A stretch of DNA of 32,254 bases. It comes from a virus. The DNA is taken from IMG/VR virus record IMGVR_UViG_3300042485_001428, positions 1-32,254 of that record. The stretch is one strand, 5' to 3'. The notes below the pieces were generated by a model, which worked only from the letters and a program-made list of their open reading frames with translations, was not told the DNA's origin and ran no database searches. Of the stretch, positions 1 through 6,942 are shown in pieces. Each line of letters opens with the position of its first letter. The first letter of the stretch is position 1. The position numbers and the translations under genes are program-made.

Positions 1-898
1 ACTTTTGAACCAATTGTTTTACATATGTCCGTTCACTATCCATACCTCCTTCAACCGCAAAGTTAGGATAAATGGCAGTCTCAGCAATTTCAAGCAAATT
101 AAATCCATCCAAGATCAATTCTGAAATCTCAACGGTTGACCGAGTTGGAATAAAATTACTCAACTTGCTATCTTCATTCTTGACTTGATCACGGGTATGA
201 ACAGCAATTTCAACAACCGCATTCAAAATATCAAGATGACCAACATCAGAAATATTGAAACGGTTCTTTAGATAATTGAACTCTACTTCTTTACTCAACG
301 GACTCATTTCCAACTTGACAGGAAAACGACTCATCAAAGCACGATCCATAACACGGGTAGAAGTATATTCATTACCAATGTTAGCCGTACCAATGAAACA
401 TACACCTTCAGCTACACTTACCACTTCACTGTCCTTCTTTTCATCCAAACGAAGATATCGTTGTAGATCATCCAGAACAGTCATCAACACATTCCAAGCA
501 TCGTGATGAGCACGGCTAACTTCATCCATCAAGATAACAGCATTGGGAGTCTTAATAGCCTTAACGAATGCGGATTCATTGAAGTAAGTACCAGTATTCT
601 TATCATAATGGGTATTACCAATAAGAGCACTACGAGCATCTTGAGTAGCACCAAGATTGAAATAAAAGTAAGGTCGTTCTAGAGCCTTAGCTACAGTTTG
701 TGCTGCCAATGTCTTACCACATCCAGTAGGACCAACGATTAGAATGTTCTTGCCACGCATTACACTGCGTACAAGATACTTCCACTTAATTGAATCCATT
801 ACCAGAGAGGATGGTTTCAACTTGTCACAATCCTTGATAAAGGACTTAACATGAGCTGCGTCAACGGTTACAAGTTTCAGAGATGATTTATTCTTCAT
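1..898 (-). CDS. AAA+ ATPase, MoxR/CobS-like (3' end outside window)
   Basis: The reading frame starts at an ATG at 896-898 and runs off the left edge, so about 299 residues of the N-terminal part are visible. Walker A is GPTGCGKT at residues 56-63 and Walker B is VILMDEV at 121-127, followed by a sensor-like stretch (FIGTANIGNEY) and an arginine-rich RALMSRFPV segment. This is the AAA_5/MoxR layout; phage members of this group are often annotated as CobS-like porphyrin enzymes, but the sequence only supports an ATP-driven remodelling protein. Such ATPases usually work with a von Willebrand A partner, which would lie beyond the window if present. It is insulated from the genes to its right by a strong terminator and has a sigma70-like promoter of its own. 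There is no SD sequence before the ATG. ATPase is near certain; the substrate is unknown. Confidence 0.85.
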   Translation of the reverse strand, partial: MKNKSSLKLVTVDAAHVKSFIKDCDKLKPSSLVMDSIKWKYLVRSVMRGKNILIVGPTGCGKTLAAQTVAKALERPYFYFNLGATQDARSALIGNTHYDKNTGTYFNESAFVKAIKTPNAVILMDEVSRAHHDAWNVLMTVLDDLQRYLRLDEKKDSEVVSVAEGVCFIGTANIGNEYTSTRVMDRALMSRFPVKLEMSPLSKEVEFNYLKNRFNISDVGHLDILNAVVEIAVHTRDQVKNEDSKLSNFIPTRSTVEISELILDGFNLLEIAETAIYPNFAVEGGMDSERTYVKQLVQK

Positions 899-910
899 AT
901 TACAGAAGAC

Positions 911-939
911 ACTCTACCACAGAGATTTTGAACAGTCAA
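911..939 (-). promoter_or_regulatory. sigma70-like promoter for the AAA+ ATPase gene
   Basis: On the minus strand TTGACT (934-939) is separated by 17 bases from TAGAGT (911-916), which is preceded by TGG as in an extended -10 box. It sits just after the terminator at 944-978 and 12 bases before the ATG, so the ATPase gene is probably its own transcription unit. Confidence 0.5.
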
Positions 940-943
940 CTCC

Positions 944-978
944 AAAATAAAAAAACTGCTAGTTTGACCTAGCAGTTT
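944..978 (-). terminator. Rho-independent terminator after the small secreted protein gene
   Basis: A perfect 10-bp stem (953-962 with 969-978) and a 6-base loop are followed on the minus strand by a T-rich run (TTTTTTATTTT). It ends the accessory operon that comes in from the right and separates it from the AAA+ gene. Confidence 0.88.
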
Positions 979-995
979 CATGTTTAAACTTAATT

Positions 996-1310
996 TTAAT
1001 GTCTGTGCCAGTGACCGTGATAATGTCCATGAACAACTACCACTGGTGCTGGTTGATAATAATAAACAGGTTGTGGAACATATACAACTTGTGGTGCTGG
1101 TACATATTGTACAACAGGAGCAGGTTGAACTACAACTGGTTGATTAACATATACAACTTGTGGTTGTGGAGGACATACAATCCTTTCAACTACATGAAGA
1201 GCAGCTACACCAGTAAGAACTTTACCAACTGTGGCCCACTCTCTGTCACCGGCTTTTACATTGGTAAGTGCTACAAATGCAGCCAAACCCAATGCGATTT
1301 TATTTTTCAT
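996..1310 (-). CDS. Small secreted Pro/Val/Tyr-rich protein with His-rich tail
   Basis: This 104-residue protein has a clear signal peptide: Lys at 2 and 4, a hydrophobic core (ALGLAAFVALT) and a likely cleavage after VKA at about residue 20. The mature part is low complexity, with repeated units of the type PQVVYV, QPAPVV and PVYYYQPAP, and ends in HGHYHGHWHRH, which could bind metal. The only Cys is at about residue 46. I recognise no enzyme domain. The start is 4 bases after the stop of the preceding gene, and a terminator follows, so it is the last gene of its operon. A role at the cell surface or in lysis is possible but not shown. Similar Pro/Tyr/His-rich exported proteins occur in bacteria, so host capture is an option. 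Confidence 0.7.
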   Translation of the reverse strand: MKNKIALGLAAFVALTNVKAGDREWATVGKVLTGVAALHVVERIVCPPQPQVVYVNQPVVVQPAPVVQYVPAPQVVYVPQPVYYYQPAPVVVVHGHYHGHWHRH

Positions 1311-1314
1311 ATAT

Positions 1315-1974
1315 TTATTTTTTCTTTGATTTACCCTTGAATGTCTTTTGTTTGACAGTCAATTTCTTATCAGTTTGTTTAGGATACTTATAAGAAGCCT
1401 TTTCACCTTTAACACTATGATCCACTTGTTTCTTGATCTTGTCAACTGGTTTCAATGGTTGGTCAGGTTGATCTTCTTTCTTTTCAACTTGATCTTTTAC
1501 TTCAACCTTTTTAACTGTATGTTCTGGTCCTTCTTCTTTCTTGGATTCTTTGTCCTTATTGTTTTCAACATTCTTATTGAATGCCTTTTGAACATAATTA
1601 CCAACTGTAGTTTTTAGTGTTTCTGTAATAAATTCTTTTAATGCAGAAAATGTTAGGTTAAATTTTTTGATTCTATCGGTGTTATCTTTCATATAGGTTA
1701 CTGTAAAATTGTCGTCTGTCATTGGATAGATTTTAAAATGATGTGGATTGCAAGAACATACATTGTAATAACCTGCGTCATCCAATATTACTTCTGCATC
1801 TTTATACATCTTCTTTACATCTTCGGCTAATTCTTCCATCTTATAATGGAGAGATTCACCCTTTTCAATTTTTACATCTTTCAATGATTCTTTAATCAAA
1901 CTTTTAACAGATTGTTTTACTTTAACTTCAAGAATACATTCTTTGATCAATTTCTTAAATTCGCTTATGTTCAT
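1315..1974 (-). CDS. Lys-rich protein with head-protease-like N-terminal sites
   Basis: No family is recognised in this 219-residue protein. The N-terminus (MNISEFKKLIKECILEVK) is an amphipathic helix followed by a second copy-like helix (VKSLIKESLKDV). Together they hold three I-x-E sites (IKE, ILE, IKE), the cleavage signature of the T4 gp21 head protease. Residues 40-130 look folded, with a CSCNPHHFKIYP segment. From about 135 the chain is low complexity and strongly basic, ending in GKSKKK. A basic, DNA-packing or DNA-injected internal head protein would fit, with the N-terminus as a capsid-targeting peptide; this is inference. It lies 18 bases after the Mom-like gene and 4 bases before the secreted protein gene, and an ATATTTATA box precedes the ATG. 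Confidence 0.75.
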   Translation of the reverse strand: MNISEFKKLIKECILEVKVKQSVKSLIKESLKDVKIEKGESLHYKMEELAEDVKKMYKDAEVILDDAGYYNVCSCNPHHFKIYPMTDDNFTVTYMKDNTDRIKKFNLTFSALKEFITETLKTTVGNYVQKAFNKNVENNKDKESKKEEGPEHTVKKVEVKDQVEKKEDQPDQPLKPVDKIKKQVDHSVKGEKASYKYPKQTDKKLTVKQKTFKGKSKKK

Positions 1975-1981
1975 ATTTCTA

Positions 1982-1990
1982 TATAAATAT
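1982..1990 (-). promoter_or_regulatory. ATATTTATA box before the Lys-rich protein gene
   Basis: The minus strand carries ATATTTATA 7 bases upstream of the ATG at 1974. It is one of a set of near-identical boxes just before starts in this window. The function is inferred: a late-promoter element or an A/U-rich initiation region. Confidence 0.35.
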
Positions 1991-1992
1991 CA

Positions 1993-2775
1993 TTAAAAAA
2001 AAGATTGTTCGTTGGTATTTTCAACTTTTATCTCCATTATATCTTCTTTATATCCACCTACTAGGGGGTAGGGGCGGGAGGGGTGCTTAAGAGATTTGGT
2101 TAACTTCTTGTTTTCAACTTTATTTGATATAAATTTAATATACCTATGTTTACCGCTTTCTTTTTTCCTCCAAAATGTTCTACCAATTTTCAATTTCAAC
2201 TTATCCACATTATGCGTCTTCCATTTTGAATATACAGTTCTACTATGAATCCAGTTGTAATCTGGTGGACCAGAAAGACTTACACTGTAATTAGGCATTA
2301 AAGCCACATCTACATAATTGTCTCCCTGATAAATAAATCCAGTAGCTTGATAAATCTTACCAGTGTGTCCAACTTCACTATCAGCATAACTTAAAATACA
2401 CTTAATTTCTGGATAATCTATGTTTATCTGTCTAAATGATTCCGCAATACAATAACTTTCAATATTCTTACCATATCCATCTTCAATCCACAATCTGGTT
2501 AATTCCAACACATTATCATTATTAATGAGTGGAGTAATGCTATTACTGGCATTTCTACCCACACTGTTTCCATATACTAATACACCAATTAATTTTGCGT
2601 TAAAACCACCAAAGAATGTACTCTCAATATATTCTTTATAATAAACACCATAAGCAACAGTACAAAGTGTCCATTTATGGGTATAATGATTCTTTACAAT
2701 AAGATTTTTCGCAATATTCTTGTTAATCGATTTCAAGAATACCAATGATGTATCACAATACTTTTCGTCTGTCAT
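1993..2775 (-). CDS. Mom-like GNAT-fold DNA modification protein
   Basis: The 260-residue protein carries the pattern of the Mu Mom/GNAT-like family: NHYTHKW (29-35), KLIGVLVYGN (61-70), LELTRLWIEDG (90-100) and SYADSEVGHTGKIYQATGF (129-147). In Mu, Mom converts adenine in DNA to N6-carbamoylmethyladenine, protecting the phage from restriction. Here the same role is inferred from family membership. The last ~35 residues (from HPSRPYPLVGG) are an extension whose codons are unusually C-rich compared with the rest of the gene and create a G-quadruplex motif on the other strand. The gene overlaps the PQ-loop gene upstream by 23 bases, so the two are coupled. A CATTTATAT box lies 7 bases before the ATG. 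The family call is fairly sure; the chemistry is not proven. Confidence 0.72.
   Translation of the reverse strand: MTDEKYCDTSLVFLKSINKNIAKNLIVKNHYTHKWTLCTVAYGVYYKEYIESTFFGGFNAKLIGVLVYGNSVGRNASNSITPLINNDNVLELTRLWIEDGYGKNIESYCIAESFRQINIDYPEIKCILSYADSEVGHTGKIYQATGFIYQGDNYVDVALMPNYSVSLSGPPDYNWIHSRTVYSKWKTHNVDKLKLKIGRTFWRKKESGKHRYIKFISNKVENKKLTKSLKHPSRPYPLVGGYKEDIMEIKVENTNEQSFF
2064..2083 (+). other. Potential G-quadruplex inside the Mom-like gene
   Basis: On the plus strand four G-runs (5, 4, 3 and 4 G) are separated by loops of 2, 1 and 1 bases, a textbook tight G4 motif in an otherwise AT-rich genome. Plus is the template strand for the gene, so a folded G4 could stall RNA polymerase or the replication fork near the 3' end of the gene. 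Confidence 0.6.
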
Positions 2776-3025
2776 ATAACCATATAAATGTTAAAATTGA
2801 ACAATTCAGTATAATTGAACCAATACTATTAATATATACCCACAATCCCGAGTGAGTTAATTGAGCATATATTAATACACACAATTGACCCATGTTATTT
2901 AACCAATAAGCTGGTGCGCTTACTCCTTTGCTGTCTTTGGAAGAAATCAACTTTGCCAATTGAAAACACGGTCCCAGTAGAAATAGGACCGTGAATAAAA
3001 TACCCAAAAATGATTTTAAACTCAT
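2753..3025 (-). CDS. SemiSWEET/PQ-loop-like small membrane protein
   Basis: The 90-residue protein begins MSLKSFLGILFTVLFLLG and has three hydrophobic segments (about 5-22, 40-58, 63-82). After the first is a PQ-loop-like motif, GPCFQLAKLISSKDSKGVS, in which P-x-Q, K and a K/S-G-x-S pattern match SemiSWEET and PQ-loop proteins. A longer reading frame uses a TTG at 3044-3046, but I choose the ATG at 3023-3025. Family members form dimers and transport sugars or amino acids across the inner membrane, or act as LAB-N type membrane domains. A substrate cannot be read here. The 3' end overlaps the Mom-like gene by 23 bases. A strong sigma70-like promoter ends 7 bases before the ATG, so its transcript may be leaderless. 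Confidence 0.65.
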   Translation of the reverse strand: MSLKSFLGILFTVLFLLGPCFQLAKLISSKDSKGVSAPAYWLNNMGQLCVLIYAQLTHSGLWVYINSIGSIILNCSILTFIWLYDRRKVL

Positions 3026-3031
3026 GCAACT

Positions 3032-3059
3032 ACTATACCAACACAACTTACTTTGTCAA
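3032..3059 (-). promoter_or_regulatory. Strong sigma70-like promoter before PQ-loop/Mom genes
   Basis: The minus strand has a perfect -35 TTGACA (3054-3059), a 16-base spacer and an extended -10 TGGTATAGT (TATAGT at 3032-3037). The expected start site falls on or next to the ATG at 3025. It overlaps the last codons of the coiled-coil gene and would drive the PQ-loop and Mom-like genes separately. Confidence 0.6.
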
Positions 3060-3428
3060 TTTCTTTTTGCCTATACTTACTTTACTTTCTGCCAACTTTG
3101 AAATCAAATCATTTGCTGCATCCAACTTAATTTCCAATTCATTCAAGTTGTTCTTTAATTCCGAATTTTCTTTCTTTTGTTCTTCCAACTCTTTCTTTAT
3201 AGATTCATTTTCTTTCTTATATACATTCAATTCACTTCTGATTGCCTCTCTGTCTTTTCTGCACTCTTCCAATTCTACTTTTACTTCGGTTCTTAACTTA
3301 TCATTTGAATCATTAATTAACTTTACTAAGTCAACTTTAGTCTTCTTAGAAGCAATTCCATAAGTTACTACAGATGCAACTACAGCAGGTACAATTCCAA
3401 TCAATGATAAAATAATATTTTGGTCCAT
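3048..3428 (-). CDS. Membrane-anchored coiled-coil protein (spanin-like?)
   Basis: The 126-residue protein has one N-terminal membrane segment (about residues 5-26, ILSLIGIVPAVVASVVTYGI) followed by a long, highly charged coiled coil (about 30-118) rich in K, E and N with heptad spacing, and a basic end (KKKLTK). This is the shape of an inner-membrane spanin (Rz-like) or of a phage anti-host membrane protein, but no partner o-spanin is seen nearby and no motif decides it. The ATG sits in the arm of a 14-bp inverted repeat, so translation from read-through RNA is probably repressed. It follows nrdB by about 50 bases. Confidence 0.65.
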   Translation of the reverse strand: MDQNIILSLIGIVPAVVASVVTYGIASKKTKVDLVKLINDSNDKLRTEVKVELEECRKDREAIRSELNVYKKENESIKKELEEQKKENSELKNNLNELEIKLDAANDLISKLAESKVSIGKKKLTK

Positions 3429-3461
3429 AAGTTATACACTATAAATATATAACTTATGGAC
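3423..3461 (-). promoter_or_regulatory. 14-bp inverted repeat burying a start codon, promoter-like box in loop
   Basis: GTCCATAAGTTATA (3423-3436) is perfectly repeated in inverse at 3448-3461 around an 11-base loop. The ATG of the coiled-coil gene (3426-3428) lies inside one arm. The loop on the minus strand holds ATTTATAGTG, with a TATAGT hexamer. RNA arriving from nrdB would hide the start codon, while RNA started from the loop would lack the blocking arm. Confidence 0.6.
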
Positions 3462-3479
3462 ATTATTTCAATTATTTTA

Positions 3480-4538
3480 TTACAATTTGAAGTCGTCAAA
3501 TGCATTCTCACTGATAGTATTATCTACACCTTTGACATAACTACTCAATTCAGTTTCTTGAGGAGCTACTTGTAGTTTCTTACTATCATAGTAACTATCC
3601 AACCATCCAGCTAATGGATTGGATTTAGCAGCTGGATACAACTTCTTATATCCAAGACTTGTTAATCTATTATTGGCCAACCATTCAATGTAATGTTTCA
3701 AACTTTCAGCAGTCAATCCAATCAAACTACCCTTACTGAATAGATAGTCTGCCCAGTCTTTTTCTGCATTTACTGCCATTTCATAAGCAGCATAGATCTT
3801 GTCTTCATTCTTCTTAACAATATCTTGGAATCCTTCATCTGGATTATTAATCCAATTCTTCATGATATTCTGAGTAATAGCTACGTGTAGATTTTCATCA
3901 CGGCTAATAAACTTAATAATCTTACTATTACCCTCCATCTTTCCACGATATCCAAAATAGAAACTACAAGCAAATGATACATAGAAGATCAACCCTTCAG
4001 TAATCTGAGTAGCTAATACTGCGTCAAATAATTGTTGTTTAACATCATCTGATGGTGCCAATAGTTCATCATACTTCTTACTGATTGCAGTAGCTCTCTT
4101 AACAATTTCTTCATCTTCCAAGACACTATTAAAGAACTTAGTAGCATCTGGATAAACATTGTTTAGAATGTATGTATAACTGTTACTGTGAATAGTTTCA
4201 AAGAAACTCCATGAATTCATACAAATTTCTAATTCACTATTGGTAACATGTTTCATCAATTCATGAATACTGCGACTCAACATACTATCAGTCATAGTCT
4301 GAAACTTAAGATTACTATCAAATACAAATCGTTCTTCAGGTGAAAGATTCTTATAATCACTAATATCCTTTACCAAGGAAACTTCTTGAGGTCTCCAAAA
4401 GAAATTCAATTGTTGATCATATAGATCATAAAACTTAGGATACTTGATCAAATCATATCTTTGTAAAGAGAGATCTTCTCCCAAGAACATTGGATTTCTT
4501 AATTGGTCTATGTTTTTCTTATTTAATACTGTTTTCAT
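3480..4538 (-). CDS. nrdB: Ribonucleoside-diphosphate reductase class Ia, beta subunit
   Basis: The 352-residue protein aligns by eye along its length with E. coli NrdB (FFWRPQEV, SWSFFETIHS, FYVSFACSF, RDENLH, EKDWADYLF, QVAPQE). The diiron ligands are all present: D84, E114, H117, E181, E215 and H218. The radical tyrosine is Y121. With NrdA it makes deoxynucleoside diphosphates for phage DNA synthesis in the cytoplasm. The C-terminus (AFDDFKL) resembles the NrdA-docking tail of NrdB. The start is supported by TAGGAGGA, the only strong SD sequence I found in the window, 12 bases downstream of the nrdA stop. The two genes form one operon in the order nrdA-nrdB. Confidence 0.98.
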   Translation of the reverse strand: MKTVLNKKNIDQLRNPMFLGEDLSLQRYDLIKYPKFYDLYDQQLNFFWRPQEVSLVKDISDYKNLSPEERFVFDSNLKFQTMTDSMLSRSIHELMKHVTNSELEICMNSWSFFETIHSNSYTYILNNVYPDATKFFNSVLEDEEIVKRATAISKKYDELLAPSDDVKQQLFDAVLATQITEGLIFYVSFACSFYFGYRGKMEGNSKIIKFISRDENLHVAITQNIMKNWINNPDEGFQDIVKKNEDKIYAAYEMAVNAEKDWADYLFSKGSLIGLTAESLKHYIEWLANNRLTSLGYKKLYPAAKSNPLAGWLDSYYDSKKLQVAPQETELSSYVKGVDNTISENAFDDFKL

Positions 4539-4542
4539 TTTA

Positions 4543-4550
4543 TCCTCCTA
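4543..4550 (-). promoter_or_regulatory. Consensus ribosome binding site of nrdB
   Basis: TAGGAGGA on the minus strand lies 4 bases before the ATG at 4538 and overlaps nothing but the nrdA-nrdB gap. It stands out because almost no other gene here has an SD sequence. Confidence 0.8.
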
Positions 4551-6839
4551 TTATAGAGCACAAGCTCCGCTTTCACAACCGGATTCTTGTACTACTGGTT
4601 GTTTTATTTCCGTCTTCTTTTCATCCATGGCGGTTTGTTTATCACCGTCATCAGTATTAGCATAATACAGATTCTTTAGACCATACTTGTAAGCCAATAA
4701 CATGTCCTTAATTACTTCTTGAACAGGAACTTTATTCTTTTCATAACGGGATGGAATATAATAAGTATTTGTACTAATACTCATATCAGTAAATTTTTGA
4801 ATGGCAGCAGCAACCTTCAAGTAACCTTCATTACTTGGCATATCAAAAGCAAAGGTATAATTATCCTTATACTTATCAATATTTGGAATTACTACTGGCA
4901 AAATGTTACTCTTGCTTCCCTTAAAACTAATAGCACTACGAGGTGGTTCAATACCATTAGTACTACTTTGAATTACACTGCTAGATTCTACAGGCATACA
5001 TGCAGTCAATGTAGAATGTCTCATACCATGTTTCTTAATTTCTTCACGGAGTGTTTCCCAATCACAATGTAGTGGTTCTGTAATAAATTCATCTACATCT
5101 TTCTTGTAAGTATCAATTGGCAATACTCCTTGACTAAACTTGGTACGATCAAACTTTTCACACTTACCTACTTCTTTTGCCATTTCAACACTAGCCTTGA
5201 TTAGATAGTAACTAGTCTTTTCCATCCATTTGGCAACAAAGTTTGGAGCATCTTTATCCCAATACTTCAATCCTTCTTTAGCCAATAGAGCAGCTAAATT
5301 ACTTACACCTACACCAAGACTACGGCGTTTCTTAGCAAAATTTTCTGCGGCTGGTACGAAGTAATCTTGATGTTCAATCAAAGCATCTAACATTCTAACA
5401 ATAATGTCACATACACTTTCCATTTCTTCATCATCTTTGATTTCCAACCAGTTCAAAGCAGCCAAGATGCAAACACCAATTTCTCCATTCTTATCATTGA
5501 CATCAGTAATTGGAATCAATGGATGATTAACTTCAAGACATAGATTGCTAGTATCTACTTGATCCAACCAACTACCATGTTCATTAGCGTGATCAACAAA
5601 CATTGTATAAATACGACCAGTTTCAAGTCGTTCTTTAGCCAATAATCCCATCAATTCACGGGCAGGTACTTTCTTCTTGAACTTGATATTTTTGTTAGCT
5701 TCAGCCTTTTCATATTTCTCTTTGAATCCTTCCATACCAAATGTATTCCATAGTGAAGGACATTCATGGTAACTGAATAGTGTTACATCTTGATTCTTCA
5801 AGAATCGTTCAAAGATTAGTTTGTCCAATCCAATACAATAATCCAACTTACGAACACGGTTATCATCGGTACCTTGATTGTTCTTCAATACAAGAATATC
5901 TAGAATGTCATAGTGGAACCATGCAAAATTGACGGTGGCACTACCCCCTCTAATTCCGTTTTGGTGACAACTTTTTACTGTTGATTCAAATGCTTTAGCA
6001 AATGGAATTGGTCCAGTATGCATTACTTCACCGTTACGAATTGGAGCATTTGTAGCACGAAGTCTGGATAAATTCAATCCAATACCATAACGACTTGCAG
6101 TAGCAAATCCTACAGCACTGTTGTTGCTGAAAATACTACGAAGATCATCATCTACAGTGAATAGTGAACAACTAGCATAGCTCTTCATTGGAGTTCTTAC
6201 GCCAGCCATAATTGGGGTTGGTAGATTGATCTTATGTTTGCTAAAATAATTATAAGCTTTCTTTACATATTCAAGACGGTTTTCTTTATAGTCTTTAAAG
6301 AATGTCATTGCAATAAGCATATATGCAAACTGTGGAGTTTCATAAATTGTCTTAGTAGCACGATTTTGTACTAAGTATTTATCACACAACTGTTTGATAC
6401 CAGCATATGTAAAATTGAAATCTCTATCATGACGAAGATATTCATCCAATTTATCAAATTCTTGTTTGGTATACCATTCTAGAATTTCTTCGTCATAAAC
6501 CAATGCGTCAATATTAGCTCTAACAAGATCATGTAATTTAGGAGGATTCTTTCCACCCCAAACATTCTTTCTTAATCTATAATTCAATAGTCTTGATGCT
6601 ACATATTGATAATTAGGTTTTTGTTCACTAATCAAATTTGACGCAGCTTCAATCAACATTGTATGAATATCACCAGAAGACATCTTATCAAAGAATGATA
6701 GATGTGCATTCATTGCGACTTCTTCAAAACTAACATTTTTAATATCATCGGTTGCCCATTGCAAAACCTTATTGATTTTATCTGCACTAAATTTTTCCAA
6801 ATTTCCGTTACGCTTCTTTATAAAAATTTCTTTGTTCAT
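4551..6839 (-). CDS. nrdA: Ribonucleoside-diphosphate reductase class Ia, alpha subunit
   Basis: The 762-residue catalytic subunit starts with an ATP-cone (KKRNGNLEKFSADKINKVLQW, residues ~8-95), giving allosteric activity control. The redox pair is C224 (SYASCSLF) and C457 (GEIGVCIL). The active site is N432, C434 and E436 (SNLCLEVNHP). The radical-transfer tyrosines are Y725 and Y726. The C-terminal reducing pair is C755 and C760 in GCESGACAL, almost identical to the E. coli end, so it should accept electrons from thioredoxin or glutaredoxin. No intein or intron interrupts it. It is followed after 12 bases by nrdB. A large hairpin lies between it and the helicase gene upstream; no SD is seen before the ATG. 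Confidence 0.98.
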   Translation of the reverse strand: MNKEIFIKKRNGNLEKFSADKINKVLQWATDDIKNVSFEEVAMNAHLSFFDKMSSGDIHTMLIEAASNLISEQKPNYQYVASRLLNYRLRKNVWGGKNPPKLHDLVRANIDALVYDEEILEWYTKQEFDKLDEYLRHDRDFNFTYAGIKQLCDKYLVQNRATKTIYETPQFAYMLIAMTFFKDYKENRLEYVKKAYNYFSKHKINLPTPIMAGVRTPMKSYASCSLFTVDDDLRSIFSNNSAVGFATASRYGIGLNLSRLRATNAPIRNGEVMHTGPIPFAKAFESTVKSCHQNGIRGGSATVNFAWFHYDILDILVLKNNQGTDDNRVRKLDYCIGLDKLIFERFLKNQDVTLFSYHECPSLWNTFGMEGFKEKYEKAEANKNIKFKKKVPARELMGLLAKERLETGRIYTMFVDHANEHGSWLDQVDTSNLCLEVNHPLIPITDVNDKNGEIGVCILAALNWLEIKDDEEMESVCDIIVRMLDALIEHQDYFVPAAENFAKKRRSLGVGVSNLAALLAKEGLKYWDKDAPNFVAKWMEKTSYYLIKASVEMAKEVGKCEKFDRTKFSQGVLPIDTYKKDVDEFITEPLHCDWETLREEIKKHGMRHSTLTACMPVESSSVIQSSTNGIEPPRSAISFKGSKSNILPVVIPNIDKYKDNYTFAFDMPSNEGYLKVAAAIQKFTDMSISTNTYYIPSRYEKNKVPVQEVIKDMLLAYKYGLKNLYYANTDDGDKQTAMDEKKTEIKQPVVQESGCESGACAL

Positions 6840-6863
6840 ATGGGTAAAAAATAATTATCCAAT

Positions 6864-6928
6864 CGGGGAGAAAAAGTCCAAAATAAAAGTTTAAAAAAAT
6901 CTTGTTTTATAGAAACTTTTTCTCCCCA
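6864..6928 (-). repeat. Long inverted repeat in the nrdA leader
   Basis: GGGGAGAAAAAGT (6865-6877) is perfectly inverted at 6915-6927 with a 37-base spacer, and AATC/GATT extends the stem past a 1-base bulge. Weak inner pairing (ATAAAA with TTTTAT) may extend it. On the minus strand it comes after the helicase stop and 25 bases before the nrdA ATG, followed by ATTATTTTTT. It could be a terminator, a processed 3' end or an nrdA attenuator. Confidence 0.6.
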
Positions 6929-6942
6929 GATTGATATATAGG

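Noticed and set aside
3044-3046. TTG start for the PQ-loop gene adding seven residues
   Set aside because: The added residues fall in the promoter spacer, and the ATG at 3025 begins a typical membrane segment.
6840-6942. tRNA or small structured RNA gene in the nrdA leader
   Set aside because: There is no cloverleaf, no T-loop consensus and only a single long hairpin.
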